The position numbers and the translations under genes are program-made. This document shows, piece after piece, positions 10,272-19,346 of a stretch of 64,000 nt of DNA. Each line of letters begins with the position of its first letter. Position 1 is the first letter of the stretch. This DNA is from SAR116 cluster bacterium AG-313-A07 (GTDB taxonomy: Bacteria > Pseudomonadota > Alphaproteobacteria > Thalassobaculales > Thalassobaculaceae): the NCBI GenBank assembly GCA_003284265.1, contig QBVV01000002.1, positions 1-64,000 of the forward strand, given 5' to 3'. Below the pieces are notes generated by a model that saw only the letters and a program-made list of their open reading frames with translations, was not told the origin of the DNA and ran no database searches.

Positions 10272-11348
10272 TTAATTATTTAATTTCTTATTTTTTAGTT
10301 GAAATACATAACTAATTATTTCAGCAACCGCCTTGTAATGTTCCGACGGCACTTCATCGTCTAGATCTGCAGCGGCAAAAAGTGCCCTCGCCAGTGGTGG
10401 GTTTTCTACAATCGGAACATCATTATCGTTTGCCAAGTCTCTTATTCTGAATGCAACTTCATCCACACCTTTTGCTACAACCTTGGGTGCCAACATAATT
10501 TCTGACTCATACTTCAAGGCAACAGCGAAATGTGTGGGGTTAGTTACCACAACATCCGCAGTCGGGACCGCAGCCATCATTCTAGCGCGAGCGCGATCTG
10601 CCCGAATTTGCCGTAATCGTCCCCTTACAAGCGGATCGCCATCCGATTGCTTCAATTCATCTTTTACTTGCTGCTTTGTCATTCTCATCTGTTTTAAAAA
10701 CTCAAAGCGCTGATACATATAATCTAACCCTGCTATTATCCCCATAACAAATATGGCTACAACAAACATCTGTGCAATTAAAAGCCTAGTCTCGTCAGCT
10801 GTCTGCGCCACGTCCATCTGCATTAGAATTTCCACACGATCGAGTTGCGGAACAGCCACCATTCCAACGATTGTCGCAACTATTGCTAATTTAAGTATCC
10901 CTTTAAGAAATTCCATTAATGACTTGATACTTATAAGCCGTGTAACGCCTTTGATGGGTGAAATTCTTTCTACTTTTGGGGTTAGGGAATCAGAGCTGAA
11001 AACGAGCCCACTTACCACCAATTTCCCAGCCACTGCTAATACCATTAGCAAAATAATAGTAGGGCCTATCCCTATTGTGAGCTCGAGTGCCACTTCACTA
11101 AACACATTACCTATATTGGCAGCATCAACTCTTATTGCATGGAAATTTTGCAGTAAACCGCCACTAATACCTAAAATTTTATATGCTAAGAAGGGGCCTA
11201 AAAACCCTGCAATTAATGCACCTCCAATCATAACGGCTAAATGAGACACTTCTTGCGAAGTCATCACTTGACCCTTTTCACGAGCTTCCAGCAACCTACG
11301 GGGCGTTGCCTCTTCAGTTTTTTGCGACCGATCACTATCTTCGGACAA
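10272..11348 (-). CDS. flhB: Flagellar export-gate protein FlhB
   Basis: Substrate-specificity switch of the flagellar type III export apparatus, 358 residues. It has four hydrophobic segments in the first 210 residues, a charged linker, and the autocleavage site NPTH near residues 268-271, after which the chain continues into the cytoplasmic tail (FlhB-C). The N-terminus (SQKTEEATPRRLLEAREKGQV) is the conserved FlhB signature. It is last in the flgB-flgC-fliE-fliQ-fliR-flhB operon. A second, tail-only FlhB homologue is encoded at 13908-14201. Confidence 0.97.
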   Translation of the reverse strand: MSEDSDRSQKTEEATPRRLLEAREKGQVMTSQEVSHLAVMIGGALIAGFLGPFLAYKILGISGGLLQNFHAIRVDAANIGNVFSEVALELTIGIGPTIILLMVLAVAGKLVVSGLVFSSDSLTPKVERISPIKGVTRLISIKSLMEFLKGILKLAIVATIVGMVAVPQLDRVEILMQMDVAQTADETRLLIAQMFVVAIFVMGIIAGLDYMYQRFEFLKQMRMTKQQVKDELKQSDGDPLVRGRLRQIRADRARARMMAAVPTADVVVTNPTHFAVALKYESEIMLAPKVVAKGVDEVAFRIRDLANDNDVPIVENPPLARALFAAADLDDEVPSEHYKAVAEIISYVFQLKNKKLNN

Positions 11349-11362
11349 ACGTTTTCTCTCTT

Positions 11363-12130
11363 TTAATTAGTTGCAAGAAATTGATTCACGTGTTCAGCGT
11401 AATATTCTATAAACACAGTGAAAAGTCCGCTAAGAACTGCAGAAAAGACAAAAAGCCCACCAGCTAACTGAACAGGCAAACTAATAAAGAAAATCTGGAG
11501 CTGCGGCATCAACCTTGCCAACATTCCTAACCCCATAAAAAATGCCAAACTAAGCACTATAAAGGGCGCCGAAATTTGAAGGGCTAGGCTAAAACTGTCA
11601 GCAAGGACCCTTGCCAATACAAATGCCATATCACCGGTTGGGAGAAAAACACCTACTGGAAACATGGTATAACTTTCGGAAATTCCCAGTATCAAAACAT
11701 GGTGCATATTTGTAGAAAAGAGAATTAACACTCCCATAGTAGTCAATAATAAGCCAGGCAAAGACGCTTGAGTTGAAATACTAGGGTTAAAAACCTCGGC
11801 ATTAGACATGCCAATTGTCAAAGCTATAAAACGACCAACTGAATCTAGGGTCAATAAGAGCACACGTGAAACTATCCCTATGTAGATCCCAATAACAATT
11901 TCTGCTAATATTAATTTAAATAATACAAAAATACTTCCAGGTTCCGGAGGCAAAAAAGCTGAGACTAAGGGGGCTACAATAATAGCAAGAAGCAGGGCAA
12001 ATAATAGTCTAACTCTTGGCGGAACATAAGCCTCTCCCAGCCCCGGCAATAGCATTAAAGTACCAGCTAACCGAGAAAAAACTAATAAAAATCCAAAGAC
12101 TTGTACTGGCAAAAACTGCTCTAAAGCCAC
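11363..12130 (-). CDS. fliR: Flagellar export-gate protein FliR
   Basis: Inner-membrane component of the flagellar export gate, 255 residues with about six hydrophobic segments and the conserved early motif FSRLAGTLMLLPG (about residues 19-31). Translation appears to begin at a GTG, with a GGAG-type ribosome site 12-13 bases upstream. It sits between fliQ and flhB, the usual order. Confidence 0.95.
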   Translation of the reverse strand: MALEQFLPVQVFGFLLVFSRLAGTLMLLPGLGEAYVPPRVRLLFALLLAIIVAPLVSAFLPPEPGSIFVLFKLILAEIVIGIYIGIVSRVLLLTLDSVGRFIALTIGMSNAEVFNPSISTQASLPGLLLTTMGVLILFSTNMHHVLILGISESYTMFPVGVFLPTGDMAFVLARVLADSFSLALQISAPFIVLSLAFFMGLGMLARLMPQLQIFFISLPVQLAGGLFVFSAVLSGLFTVFIEYYAEHVNQFLATN

Positions 12131-12195
12131 GGTGCTTTACACGCTCCTCGATTAAAAATAAGAACCAATACGAATAAGTCGCCCCTATATCTGTT

Positions 12196-12462
12196 CTAAC
12201 TGAGACCTATTATTCGATCGGCTAGGTTATTCATATAATTCGATAAAGTGCTCAACATAAACGGAAGAAAAAATATTAAAGCCCCGAAAACCACAACTAT
12301 TTTCGGAACAAATACTAACGTCATTTCCTGCAACTGCGTTAATGCCTGAAAAAGAGCAATAATTAAACCGACAAACAATGCAACAGCCATAATGGGGACA
12401 GACATTGTTAACACTACCATAATGGCTTCTCTGCCAATTTCTATTGCGTCGGTTTGGTTCAT
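12196..12462 (-). CDS. fliQ: Flagellar export-gate protein FliQ
   Basis: Small inner-membrane protein of the flagellar export gate, 88 residues with two long hydrophobic helices (about 14-38 and 50-75). The segment between them, FQALTQLQEMTLVFVPK, is the family signature. Starts at ATG. It lies 26 bp after fliE in the basal-body operon. Confidence 0.96.
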   Translation of the reverse strand: MNQTDAIEIGREAIMVVLTMSVPIMAVALFVGLIIALFQALTQLQEMTLVFVPKIVVVFGALIFFLPFMLSTLSNYMNNLADRIIGLS

Positions 12463-12488
12463 CTATTTGTTTCTGTTAGGCCGAAAAA

Positions 12489-12779
12489 TTAGATAGGCAT
12501 TCTGATTATCTCTTGATAAGCCTGTATCATTCTATCCCTTAGTGTTGTGACAAGTTGTAACGTCGCTTCAGCACTGTTAACCGCCGCAACTACATCTGTC
12601 AAATCAGCCTCTCCTGTTACTCCTTTGATACTCATAACCTCACCATCCTTGAGCGTCTCAATAGAGTTTTTTGAAGCTTCCTTAATAAAGGACGCAAAAT
12701 CTGCCCCAGAAGTTTTATTAGCGACAATATCGTCCGTTACCATCATCTTAGGTAAAACCCCACCTACTTTGCCGATCAT
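12489..12779 (-). CDS. fliE: Flagellar hook-basal body protein FliE
   Basis: Adapter between the MS ring and the proximal rod, 96 residues from the preferred start. An upstream in-frame GTG at 12797 would add six residues, but GGGAGAG lies just before the ATG at 12779, which I prefer. The C-terminal half carries the conserved VAAVNSAEATLQLVTTLRDR stretch and ends with the family-typical YQEIIRMPI. Exported through the type III gate encoded by its neighbours. Confidence 0.94.
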   Translation of the reverse strand: MIGKVGGVLPKMMVTDDIVANKTSGADFASFIKEASKNSIETLKDGEVMSIKGVTGEADLTDVVAAVNSAEATLQLVTTLRDRMIQAYQEIIRMPI

Positions 12780-12845
12780 TTTAAACTCTCCCAACACAGC
12801 TCTGCAGATTGTACCAAAAAATTTCGTAAACAGCTAATGTATCTT

Positions 12846-13262
12846 TTAAATTTTCAACAAATCAATTGTTCTTTGTATCATCTTCTTAGAAGACTCTAAA
12901 ACTGTTAGATTGGCTTCATACGTTCTCTGCGCCTCACGCATATCCATCATTTCAATAAGTCCGTTTACGTTAGGGCGCTTAATGTAACCTTTTTCATCAG
13001 CGAGTGGATGATAGGGTTCATATGATATCTTAAAATTACCCTCATCTCGTCCTATTTTAGCCACCTGCACCAAGTCTATTCCTAGTTGCCTATCCATTAC
13101 ATCTTTGAACACAATTGTTTTTCGTCTGTAAGGATCCGCTCCCCCAGTTCTGCCAACAGAGTCCTGATTAGCAATATTCTCGGATATCACCCTCAACCGC
13201 GTACCCTGTGCCTTCATGCCAGACGCTGATATTTTTAATGCGTTATTTAGATCGATTCCCAA
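12846..13262 (-). CDS. flgC: Flagellar proximal rod protein FlgC
   Basis: Rod protein of 138 residues. The N-terminus has the axial-protein pattern (ISASGMKAQGTRLRVISENIAN, residues 12-33) and the C-terminus has the matching helix (MREAQRTYEANLTVLESSKKM). The start is a TTG, supported by AGGAGA eight bases upstream. It follows flgB by 29 bp and belongs to the flgB-led operon. Confidence 0.95.
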   Translation of the reverse strand: MGIDLNNALKISASGMKAQGTRLRVISENIANQDSVGRTGGADPYRRKTIVFKDVMDRQLGIDLVQVAKIGRDEGNFKISYEPYHPLADEKGYIKRPNVNGLIEMMDMREAQRTYEANLTVLESSKKMIQRTIDLLKI

Positions 13263-13291
13263 CGTATTAATCTCCTAAGTTTATTGGATTT

Positions 13292-13711
13292 TTATCTACC
13301 CGAGCCATTAAGGGCCATTTTGAACATTGATAAATTTTTACTATATATGCTGCTCGCCAACTTGAAACTCATGCTGGACTCACTGATCTTCATCAGCTGT
13401 TCTTCCATAATCACAGCGTTTTTATTTGGGCTTACCTCATACACATCTTTGTTTCGTTCCTTTATTAAACGAGTGCCTACAGAATTCACGGGAGCAATCA
13501 TATGGCCTTTTGCAGTCTGGACCAGTTTTACGTTGCGATAAGTATTACCATTACTTATTGCCTTCGAAAAACTAGGAGCTTTAAGGTCTTTGGCTCGATA
13601 ATCTGGGGTGTCCGCATTAGCTATATTCTGGGCCAGAACGCCTTGCCGCGCGGACAACCAACCCATTTTCATAGTAGCCAGACGAAATACGTTTAAGGTA
13701 CTTAAATTCAT
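13292..13711 (-). CDS. flgB: Flagellar proximal rod protein FlgB
   Basis: Rod protein of 139 residues. The axial N-terminal motif is clear (MGWLSARQGVLAQNIANADT) and the C-terminus is a heptad-like helix. I start at the ATG at 13711; a TTG at 13723 in the same frame lies on the GGGAT that would serve as ribosome site. It is first in the flgB-flgC-fliE-fliQ-fliR-flhB operon, with a sigma-54-type promoter about 70-85 bp upstream. Confidence 0.95.
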   Translation of the reverse strand: MNLSTLNVFRLATMKMGWLSARQGVLAQNIANADTPDYRAKDLKAPSFSKAISNGNTYRNVKLVQTAKGHMIAPVNSVGTRLIKERNKDVYEVSPNKNAVIMEEQLMKISESSMSFKLASSIYSKNLSMFKMALNGSGR

Positions 13712-13781
13712 AGCTAATCCCAAATTGTAGCAATTATTAAAATAACAGCGATACTAATTTGTTCGCCTGAACTCCATCGAT

Positions 13782-13796
13782 GCAAAACCCGTACCA
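13782..13796 (-). promoter_or_regulatory. Candidate sigma-54 promoter of the flgB operon
   Basis: Minus strand TGGTAC-GGGTT-TTGC against the consensus TGGCAC-N5-TTGC: one mismatch and exact GG-N10-GC spacing. The predicted transcript start is near 13770, giving a leader of about 60 bases before flgB. Confidence 0.65.
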
Positions 13797-13907
13797 CCTT
13801 TCAATTTTTTTTGATCTGCAACTGTAAAGCTATCTTTCTCTAATATACTATTTAATCTATAATTGTGTATTATTTGATTTTATAACATTCCAATAGATGG
13901 GGTCATT

Positions 13908-14201
13908 TTGGCAAAAAGACCTGTTGCTTTCGCTATAAAAGATCAGAAAAAAAGTAATCTTGCTCCAACCATCCTGGCAAAAGGACACGGCAAGATTGCT
14001 GAAAAAATACTACGCCTAGCGTTTGATAATGATGTCAAAGTTAGGACTGATGAAGATTTAGCAGCGATTTTATCTGTTGTTGAGGTTGACTGTGAGATAC
14101 CTTTAGAGGCCTTTGCTGCAGTAGCGGAAATTTTAACCTATGTCTATAACGCCAACAGTGAGAGAAAAGAACAAGAAAGAGACAGCGAGGATAAACCTTA
14201 A
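13908..14201 (+). CDS. FlhB C-terminal domain homologue (EscU/YscU/HrcU family)
   Basis: A 97-residue stand-alone version of the FlhB cytoplasmic tail. It has the RPVAFAI strand and the LAKGHGKIAEKILRLA helix, and ends in a segment matching the end of full-length FlhB (IPLEAFAAVAEILTYVY compared with VPSEHYKAVAEIISYVF). The NPTH cleavage site is absent, as expected for a tail-only protein. The start is a TTG. Such proteins (FlhX/FhlB type) can partly replace the FlhB tail in export switching in other bacteria; the role here is inferred. It overlaps the next gene by one base. Confidence 0.88.
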   Translation: MAKRPVAFAIKDQKKSNLAPTILAKGHGKIAEKILRLAFDNDVKVRTDEDLAAILSVVEVDCEIPLEAFAAVAEILTYVYNANSERKEQERDSEDKP

Positions 14202-14536
14202 TGGATAAATCAAAATTTGATTCATTAGAGGCTCAATTGAAGGATGTAAAAACTTTACTCAAAGAATCTGAGCAAAGCTTTTTAAGTGGGAACTTTTTTG
14301 AAGCCCCTACCAGATTAGAAATTCTTATAAAAAGCTTGTGCGATGAATTGCCAAACCTGCCACCAAGGGATGCCAAAAAACTTGGAGAACAACTTCCAAA
14401 TTTAATAAAGTCCTTGGATACCATGACCACAACGATCAAAAAATCAGTAGACCGAAATAATGCAACCAATCAAGAACTGAAAAAAAAAGCTAAAAAAGCC
14501 TATGAAACGACTAAAATGTACAAAAGTAAGGTTTAA
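14201..14536 (+). CDS. Small hypothetical helical protein in the fliO-fliP operon
   Basis: A 111-residue protein I do not recognise. It is charged and mostly helical, with a Lys-rich C-terminus (residues 80-111) and no membrane segment. Its ATG overlaps the stop of the FlhB-tail homologue (TAATG), so it is translated together with it, and fliO follows 61 bp later. The size, charge and position fit a cytoplasmic flagellar export chaperone, but that is only a guess from context. Confidence 0.7.
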   Translation: MDKSKFDSLEAQLKDVKTLLKESEQSFLSGNFFEAPTRLEILIKSLCDELPNLPPRDAKKLGEQLPNLIKSLDTMTTTIKKSVDRNNATNQELKKKAKKAYETTKMYKSKV

Positions 14537-14597
14537 CTTTACGACAACTAAGCACAAACTTTAATTCAGATCTCAATTAAAAACTTTTGGCTTAAAA

Positions 14598-14954
14598 ATG
14601 GAACTAAGTGTTTATCTAAGATTTTTCTTTGCTTTAATTTTTACATTATCGCTCATAGGCATTTTGTATTGGGCTATAAAACGATTTGATCTAATTAAAT
14701 TCCACAATAGAAGTATCACCGCAAAAACGCTCATAATCAAAGAAACGCTGAAAATTGATGTCAGAACTAAACTTATAGTCGTTGAGCAGGGTTCAAATGA
14801 ATATTTAATACTAGTGGGGCACGACAATAACCTTTTAATAAATAGTACTTCTAACGATCCACTTATGTATGAGAAGGCTCAATTTAAAGAAGAACTCATA
14901 GCTCAAAGCGTTAAAACTGGGAAATCATATCCCTTGTCTGGAGTTAATAGTTGA
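14598..14954 (+). CDS. fliO: Flagellar biosynthesis protein FliO
   Basis: A 118-residue bitopic protein. One membrane helix (about residues 8-28) is followed by a small soluble domain with the FliO pattern of a basic stretch and then LKIDVRTKLIVVEQGSNEYL. FliO helps assemble and stabilise FliP in the export gate. It overlaps fliP by four bases (TTGA, 14951-14954), the strongest evidence for its identity together with size and topology. Confidence 0.85.
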   Translation: MELSVYLRFFFALIFTLSLIGILYWAIKRFDLIKFHNRSITAKTLIIKETLKIDVRTKLIVVEQGSNEYLILVGHDNNLLINSTSNDPLMYEKAQFKEELIAQSVKTGKSYPLSGVNS

Positions 14955-15742
14955 AATATCAGCAACTAAAAGCAAAGAGAATAAGCCTGTTACCGAGAGC
15001 AATTTGCCATTTATTGCTAGTAAGTTTCTTTTTATTATTGATTTTTGGGACAATCGAGCCCAGTTACGCTCAGACCCTAACCCTAGACATAGGAGAACCT
15101 GGCGGATCAACAACTGCGCGAATCTTACAAATGGTTGCGTTAATAGCGGTTCTGTCTTTAGCGCCGGGACTATTGGTAACAATTACGTCATTTACCCGCA
15201 TAGTAGTTGTTCTATCGCTTTTAAGAACTGCCCTAGGCACGCAACAATCACCCCCTAATGTAGTTATGATAAGCTTAGCGCTGTTCTTGAGTGCATTTAT
15301 AATGGCTCCCACGTTCGAAAGGGCGTGGCAAGAAGGTATATCGCCATTAATCGAAGAAAGAATCGATGAAACTGAAGCCTTTGAAAAGACAGCTGCACCA
15401 TTTCGAACATTTATGTTGAGGCAAGTACGAGATAAAGACCTCGCCTTATTTGAAGATATTGCTCAGGTAGAAACCGACGCAACAGGCCCCAATGCCCCGT
15501 TACAAGTTCTAATACCAGCTTTTATGATAAGCGAACTAAGAAGAGCCTTTGAGATTGGGTTTCTGATTTATTTACCATTTGTCATAATCGATATGGTCGT
15601 AGCTTCAATATTAATGTCAATGGGTATGATGATGGTTCCACCAATTATAGTCTCGCTGCCCTTCAAGCTTATATTTTTTGTTTTGGTCGATGGATGGTAT
15701 CTAATTTCTGGTTCTCTAGTGAAAAGTTTTGGGGCAGGATAA
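14951..15742 (+). CDS. fliP: Flagellar export-gate protein FliP
   Basis: Core pore protein of the flagellar export gate, 263 residues. It has a cleavable signal peptide (hydrophobic about 16-35, ending in PSYAQ), then the conserved ITSFTRIVVVLSLLRTALG (about 82-100), and further membrane segments including FVIIDMVVASILMSMGMMM. The start is a TTG that overlaps the fliO stop. It ends convergently with the TPR gene, 31 bp away, with no clear terminator between them. Confidence 0.97.
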   Translation: MKYQQLKAKRISLLPRAICHLLLVSFFLLLIFGTIEPSYAQTLTLDIGEPGGSTTARILQMVALIAVLSLAPGLLVTITSFTRIVVVLSLLRTALGTQQSPPNVVMISLALFLSAFIMAPTFERAWQEGISPLIEERIDETEAFEKTAAPFRTFMLRQVRDKDLALFEDIAQVETDATGPNAPLQVLIPAFMISELRRAFEIGFLIYLPFVIIDMVVASILMSMGMMMVPPIIVSLPFKLIFFVLVDGWYLISGSLVKSFGAG

Positions 15743-15773
15743 AGAACGAGAAGAAAAAATAAAGCTATAGTCA

Positions 15774-18700
15774 TTAATTCATTTCGCTTAGCAACTTTGT
15801 CTTTAACTTTTCTCTATATGAGGTTAAAAACGCCTGAAAACGACCAATTTCCTTGAATCGCTCGGTCAAAGTTCGAAAATCCTGCATATCTCCTTCTGTT
15901 TTATTAGTTATAAGCCGAAACGCATCTCGGTATTCTGTCATATCCATCTGCGTAGAATAAATTTGTCTAACTTTATTAAGTGCATCGACCTGCTCGCTCA
16001 TGGATAAGGCTACGACCCAATTTAAAATTAGAGCCGCCGATAGGTCATTAATTCTTCTTCCATCTTGACCAGCATTCCCAATCAGGCGTTCAAAAACTTT
16101 TCCAGCACTAACCCAATCTCTAGTCCTCCAAAAAATATCGGCCCTAAGCAGGTCGGCATCACGATCGTTATCGCTTTTTATTAATTTCAATGCTGTTTCA
16201 CTATCGCCCAATTCAAAAACACTTCGAGCCCGCAAACGCTTTCTTTGAAGTGCTAATTTTGGATCTAAACCTGGTGCTACGCTCTCATCCAAAGCTTCTA
16301 ATGCAGTATTTGGCTGCCTATCCAATAGCCGTATCAACGCAAGCCTGCTACCAACCTGTGCTTTTTGAACCCCTTGCAATCTAAACCGCACCTGTCGATC
16401 TAAAAGCACCGATGCCCTATCCAATAGGTCAACCTCTACCAACCTGTCGGCAAGTCTCTGGATAATCTTATCCCCTCGTCTCCCAACCGGTGTAAGCTCG
16501 CGAAATTGATCATATAAAGCAAGCGCAGTTAAAGGTGTCATTGCATCCGAGGTCCCGTCAGTATAAATACCTGAGAAACTTTTTGTCATTTTTTTAGAAA
16601 CAGAACGCGCAAAAATATTATTTGGAAAAAATGTAACCGCTTGTCGCAATGAGGTCAGGCCAGCTGTAAAATCTTCCTCTTCGATATAAAGTTCTCCTAA
16701 TCGTCTCAATAGATCAAATTCCAACTGATCTCCTCTCCAAGCAAAACGCAGGCGCTCTAGCCTTTCGATTGCTTGAGGACGTGTTATTGTATTTTCTCGC
16801 AGATTGTGCTCAATCAGGGCCCGCTTCGCACGCACACTTGCCCATCGGTCTGTTCCATTGGTTAATCTTCGCCAAAAGCTCAAAGCCGTAGCTATATCTG
16901 CGGAGGCATATAAGACCCTGCCTCTCAAGTAGTTTAGTCTTGCTTGCTCTCCAATAGTAGGTTTGCCCTGTGCAATCGCATCTAAAAATACTCCAGCGCC
17001 TCGATAATCCTCGGCCCTAATAGCTGCCTCTGCCGCCAACAACGAAAGTTGGATTGAAAAATTGCGCGGATAGTCACCAGGGATTTCACCAGCCCGAGCA
17101 AAGTGCTCAATCGCCGCCGCCCATTTTCCCTGAGCCGCATTAGATGCTCCTCGCCATAATTCTGCTTCGGAAAACCCATTCAAAACACGGTTATCTAATT
17201 CTTTTTCTGCATCCAAAAACCTACCTAGTATAAATTGACTGGCACCACGTAGTGCTATCACATCAGGTCGACGGGCCATTTCCTCGTCCGAATCTGAAAT
17301 GGTTCGCAATAACCCCATAGTCTCTGCAGCAAGGCCTTTTGCAAAATAAAACTGAGCTAGACTCAATCTAGGTCCACCACGTGCTATACTAGTTGCTTGT
17401 GATATTTGCTGTTGAATAGCCTGTTTCATTTCTAGAAATTCGTTGGGTTTGGTACCTTGAGTCCAAGCCTCTAAATCAAAAATTCGGCCCGGTTCCAAGC
17501 CTCTAGGAAGTCCATCTAATTGAGCTCTTCGAGATTCTGTTGGACTGATTTTTGTTTGTCGCTTAGAAACCTCCAACCCTTTAAACTCACTCGCAGTAAT
17601 GGCAACTCCATCAGGCATAACACGTATTTCTAATTCATCAATTAAGGGACTAACTACAAGGCCTTGCGCTGACTTCAAGATCTCAAATTGCGCAAACCTA
17701 CGTGGCGTTTCAATTCCTCTACTGAGCGGAGTGAGAGGAACGATAAAAAGCCTATCACCAACAATGGGATCATAAGTCTCAATAAATTTTCCAATCCCGT
17801 CAGCCAATACAAAAACTCTTGGTCCTTGCGGACTTGTTTGTTGCGTTACCAGCTTTAGGTCGACATCGGGACGTTGCACCCGGGGTGATAGATCAACTAC
17901 CCACGACTCTCCTTTTCTCCAAACAGTTGGAGAAATTCCCGGAGCAATTTTAGCAATAAGGACTGAAGCGTCTCCCATCGGAAGCTGCTTAAAATCACTA
18001 ATTATACCCATATCGTTATCTTGGATACCGGAAATATCAAATTGTGCCTTTCCGCCAAAAACCACCCACAATTTTCCAGCTCTAACAAAAACAGCTGCTG
18101 GCACCCCTTCCTTCCAGTCAAAGTATAATGAGTCAACATCGTTCTTTTTTAGTAATCGTACGGAAACTTTCGAATCCGATATAGATATTTGTTCACGCCC
18201 ACTCGATCTTTTTATAGACCAGTTAGTTTTGGTGAGCAGTTCAAGCTTCTGTTGTTCTGGACTATCTTGCCGTCTTGCTTTTAGGGTACCTTTTTTAGAG
18301 GTATCAGTTTTTAAATTTTTCGTTTTTCCTGAATCAGAAACAATTTTCGCAATATTATTTTGAGCTTGGTTGGAGAGGTTTGATTCACTTGCGCTTGCTT
18401 TTTTCGGCATTTGCTGTTCAGAGCTACCTGCTGCAGTTTTTGAAGTTTGGGTGTTAATTGATGGTCGCGCTGGTGTGTTATTTTTCTCCACCCCCCTTAA
18501 ACCTAATTGCTTCTCTATACCTCCCCTATTTTCTGCCCCTGCCTTATCCGTAACCTTTTCTTCAGATTCTTTAATCAATCCTTCATTGGAGGATTCTTTT
18601 GCTTTAATTTTCGTTCCTTTCAGAAAATCGACAACCACCTTTTGTCCACTTAGAAAATGTCTGAATTGGGTGCCAGCTGTATTTGGTATAGAGACAATTA

Positions 18701-19346
18701 GGTCGTTATTATTCAATTTTGTATAATTAATATTAGAAAATTGATCTGACCCTTTTCTCTTCAAAGCACTGAGATCCAATTCGGAATATTTATTAAAAGT
18801 CAGATCAACTTTCGAAGCAGATGACGTGACTGAATACCTTACAGCAGTCGGCCATTCAAAAACGATACGAGTATATTTTTTGTGTTGCCCCACCCTCACT
18901 CTTACTTTTGGAATAGCCATGCTTTCCTTGATGGCCTTTCCCTTTTTTAATCTTTCAGAAGAGGGTGTGACGGCTTTTGCAGCACCTACATCGAGGTAGA
19001 TTGAATTTTTTGTCCTATAAATCTTAAATTTGTGATTACCAGTAAACTCAACTACTACTTCTCTTCCTGCATCTTGCATCTTTGCCTGTTTGACAAATTT
19101 TCCAAGTTTTTTAGTTGCCGATGTGATGTTCCCTTCAATGGGCTTGCTGAATTCTATTAAAAGTTTTAATCCAAATTTTTGGGAGGAATATTTAACCTTA
19201 GTAGGCGAGGTGAAAATCAATCGTTCAAAATTCGATGTTGAGCTCCCGTCTATCTTCGCCTGAGATGGAGTTCCCATTACCAGAGAGAGAAGCCCAAGGC
19301 TGACAACGAGGCTAATACGGGGAAAAAATTGCGCTTTCCCAGTCAT
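15774..19346 (-). CDS. Large periplasmic AMIN-like / TPR-like protein
   Basis: A 1190-residue exported protein. Residues 1-30 form a signal peptide ending in PSQA. Two beta-rich segments resembling AMIN domains follow (about 42-125 and 145-250; the second has VRVGQHKKYTRIVFEWP). Next is a Lys/Ser/Asn-rich linker (about 250-370), a further beta-rich region (375-590), and an alpha-solenoid of TPR-like pairs from about 650 to 1150. AMIN domains target peptidoglycan or envelope machines. Its ATG overlaps the stop of the MotB-like gene by four bases, so it is made together with two peptidoglycan-binding motor-like proteins. The role is unknown; a periplasmic scaffold around the motor is my inference. 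Confidence 0.85.
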   Translation of the reverse strand: MTGKAQFFPRISLVVSLGLLSLVMGTPSQAKIDGSSTSNFERLIFTSPTKVKYSSQKFGLKLLIEFSKPIEGNITSATKKLGKFVKQAKMQDAGREVVVEFTGNHKFKIYRTKNSIYLDVGAAKAVTPSSERLKKGKAIKESMAIPKVRVRVGQHKKYTRIVFEWPTAVRYSVTSSASKVDLTFNKYSELDLSALKRKGSDQFSNINYTKLNNNDLIVSIPNTAGTQFRHFLSGQKVVVDFLKGTKIKAKESSNEGLIKESEEKVTDKAGAENRGGIEKQLGLRGVEKNNTPARPSINTQTSKTAAGSSEQQMPKKASASESNLSNQAQNNIAKIVSDSGKTKNLKTDTSKKGTLKARRQDSPEQQKLELLTKTNWSIKRSSGREQISISDSKVSVRLLKKNDVDSLYFDWKEGVPAAVFVRAGKLWVVFGGKAQFDISGIQDNDMGIISDFKQLPMGDASVLIAKIAPGISPTVWRKGESWVVDLSPRVQRPDVDLKLVTQQTSPQGPRVFVLADGIGKFIETYDPIVGDRLFIVPLTPLSRGIETPRRFAQFEILKSAQGLVVSPLIDELEIRVMPDGVAITASEFKGLEVSKRQTKISPTESRRAQLDGLPRGLEPGRIFDLEAWTQGTKPNEFLEMKQAIQQQISQATSIARGGPRLSLAQFYFAKGLAAETMGLLRTISDSDEEMARRPDVIALRGASQFILGRFLDAEKELDNRVLNGFSEAELWRGASNAAQGKWAAAIEHFARAGEIPGDYPRNFSIQLSLLAAEAAIRAEDYRGAGVFLDAIAQGKPTIGEQARLNYLRGRVLYASADIATALSFWRRLTNGTDRWASVRAKRALIEHNLRENTITRPQAIERLERLRFAWRGDQLEFDLLRRLGELYIEEEDFTAGLTSLRQAVTFFPNNIFARSVSKKMTKSFSGIYTDGTSDAMTPLTALALYDQFRELTPVGRRGDKIIQRLADRLVEVDLLDRASVLLDRQVRFRLQGVQKAQVGSRLALIRLLDRQPNTALEALDESVAPGLDPKLALQRKRLRARSVFELGDSETALKLIKSDNDRDADLLRADIFWRTRDWVSAGKVFERLIGNAGQDGRRINDLSAALILNWVVALSMSEQVDALNKVRQIYSTQMDMTEYRDAFRLITNKTEGDMQDFRTLTERFKEIGRFQAFLTSYREKLKTKLLSEMN

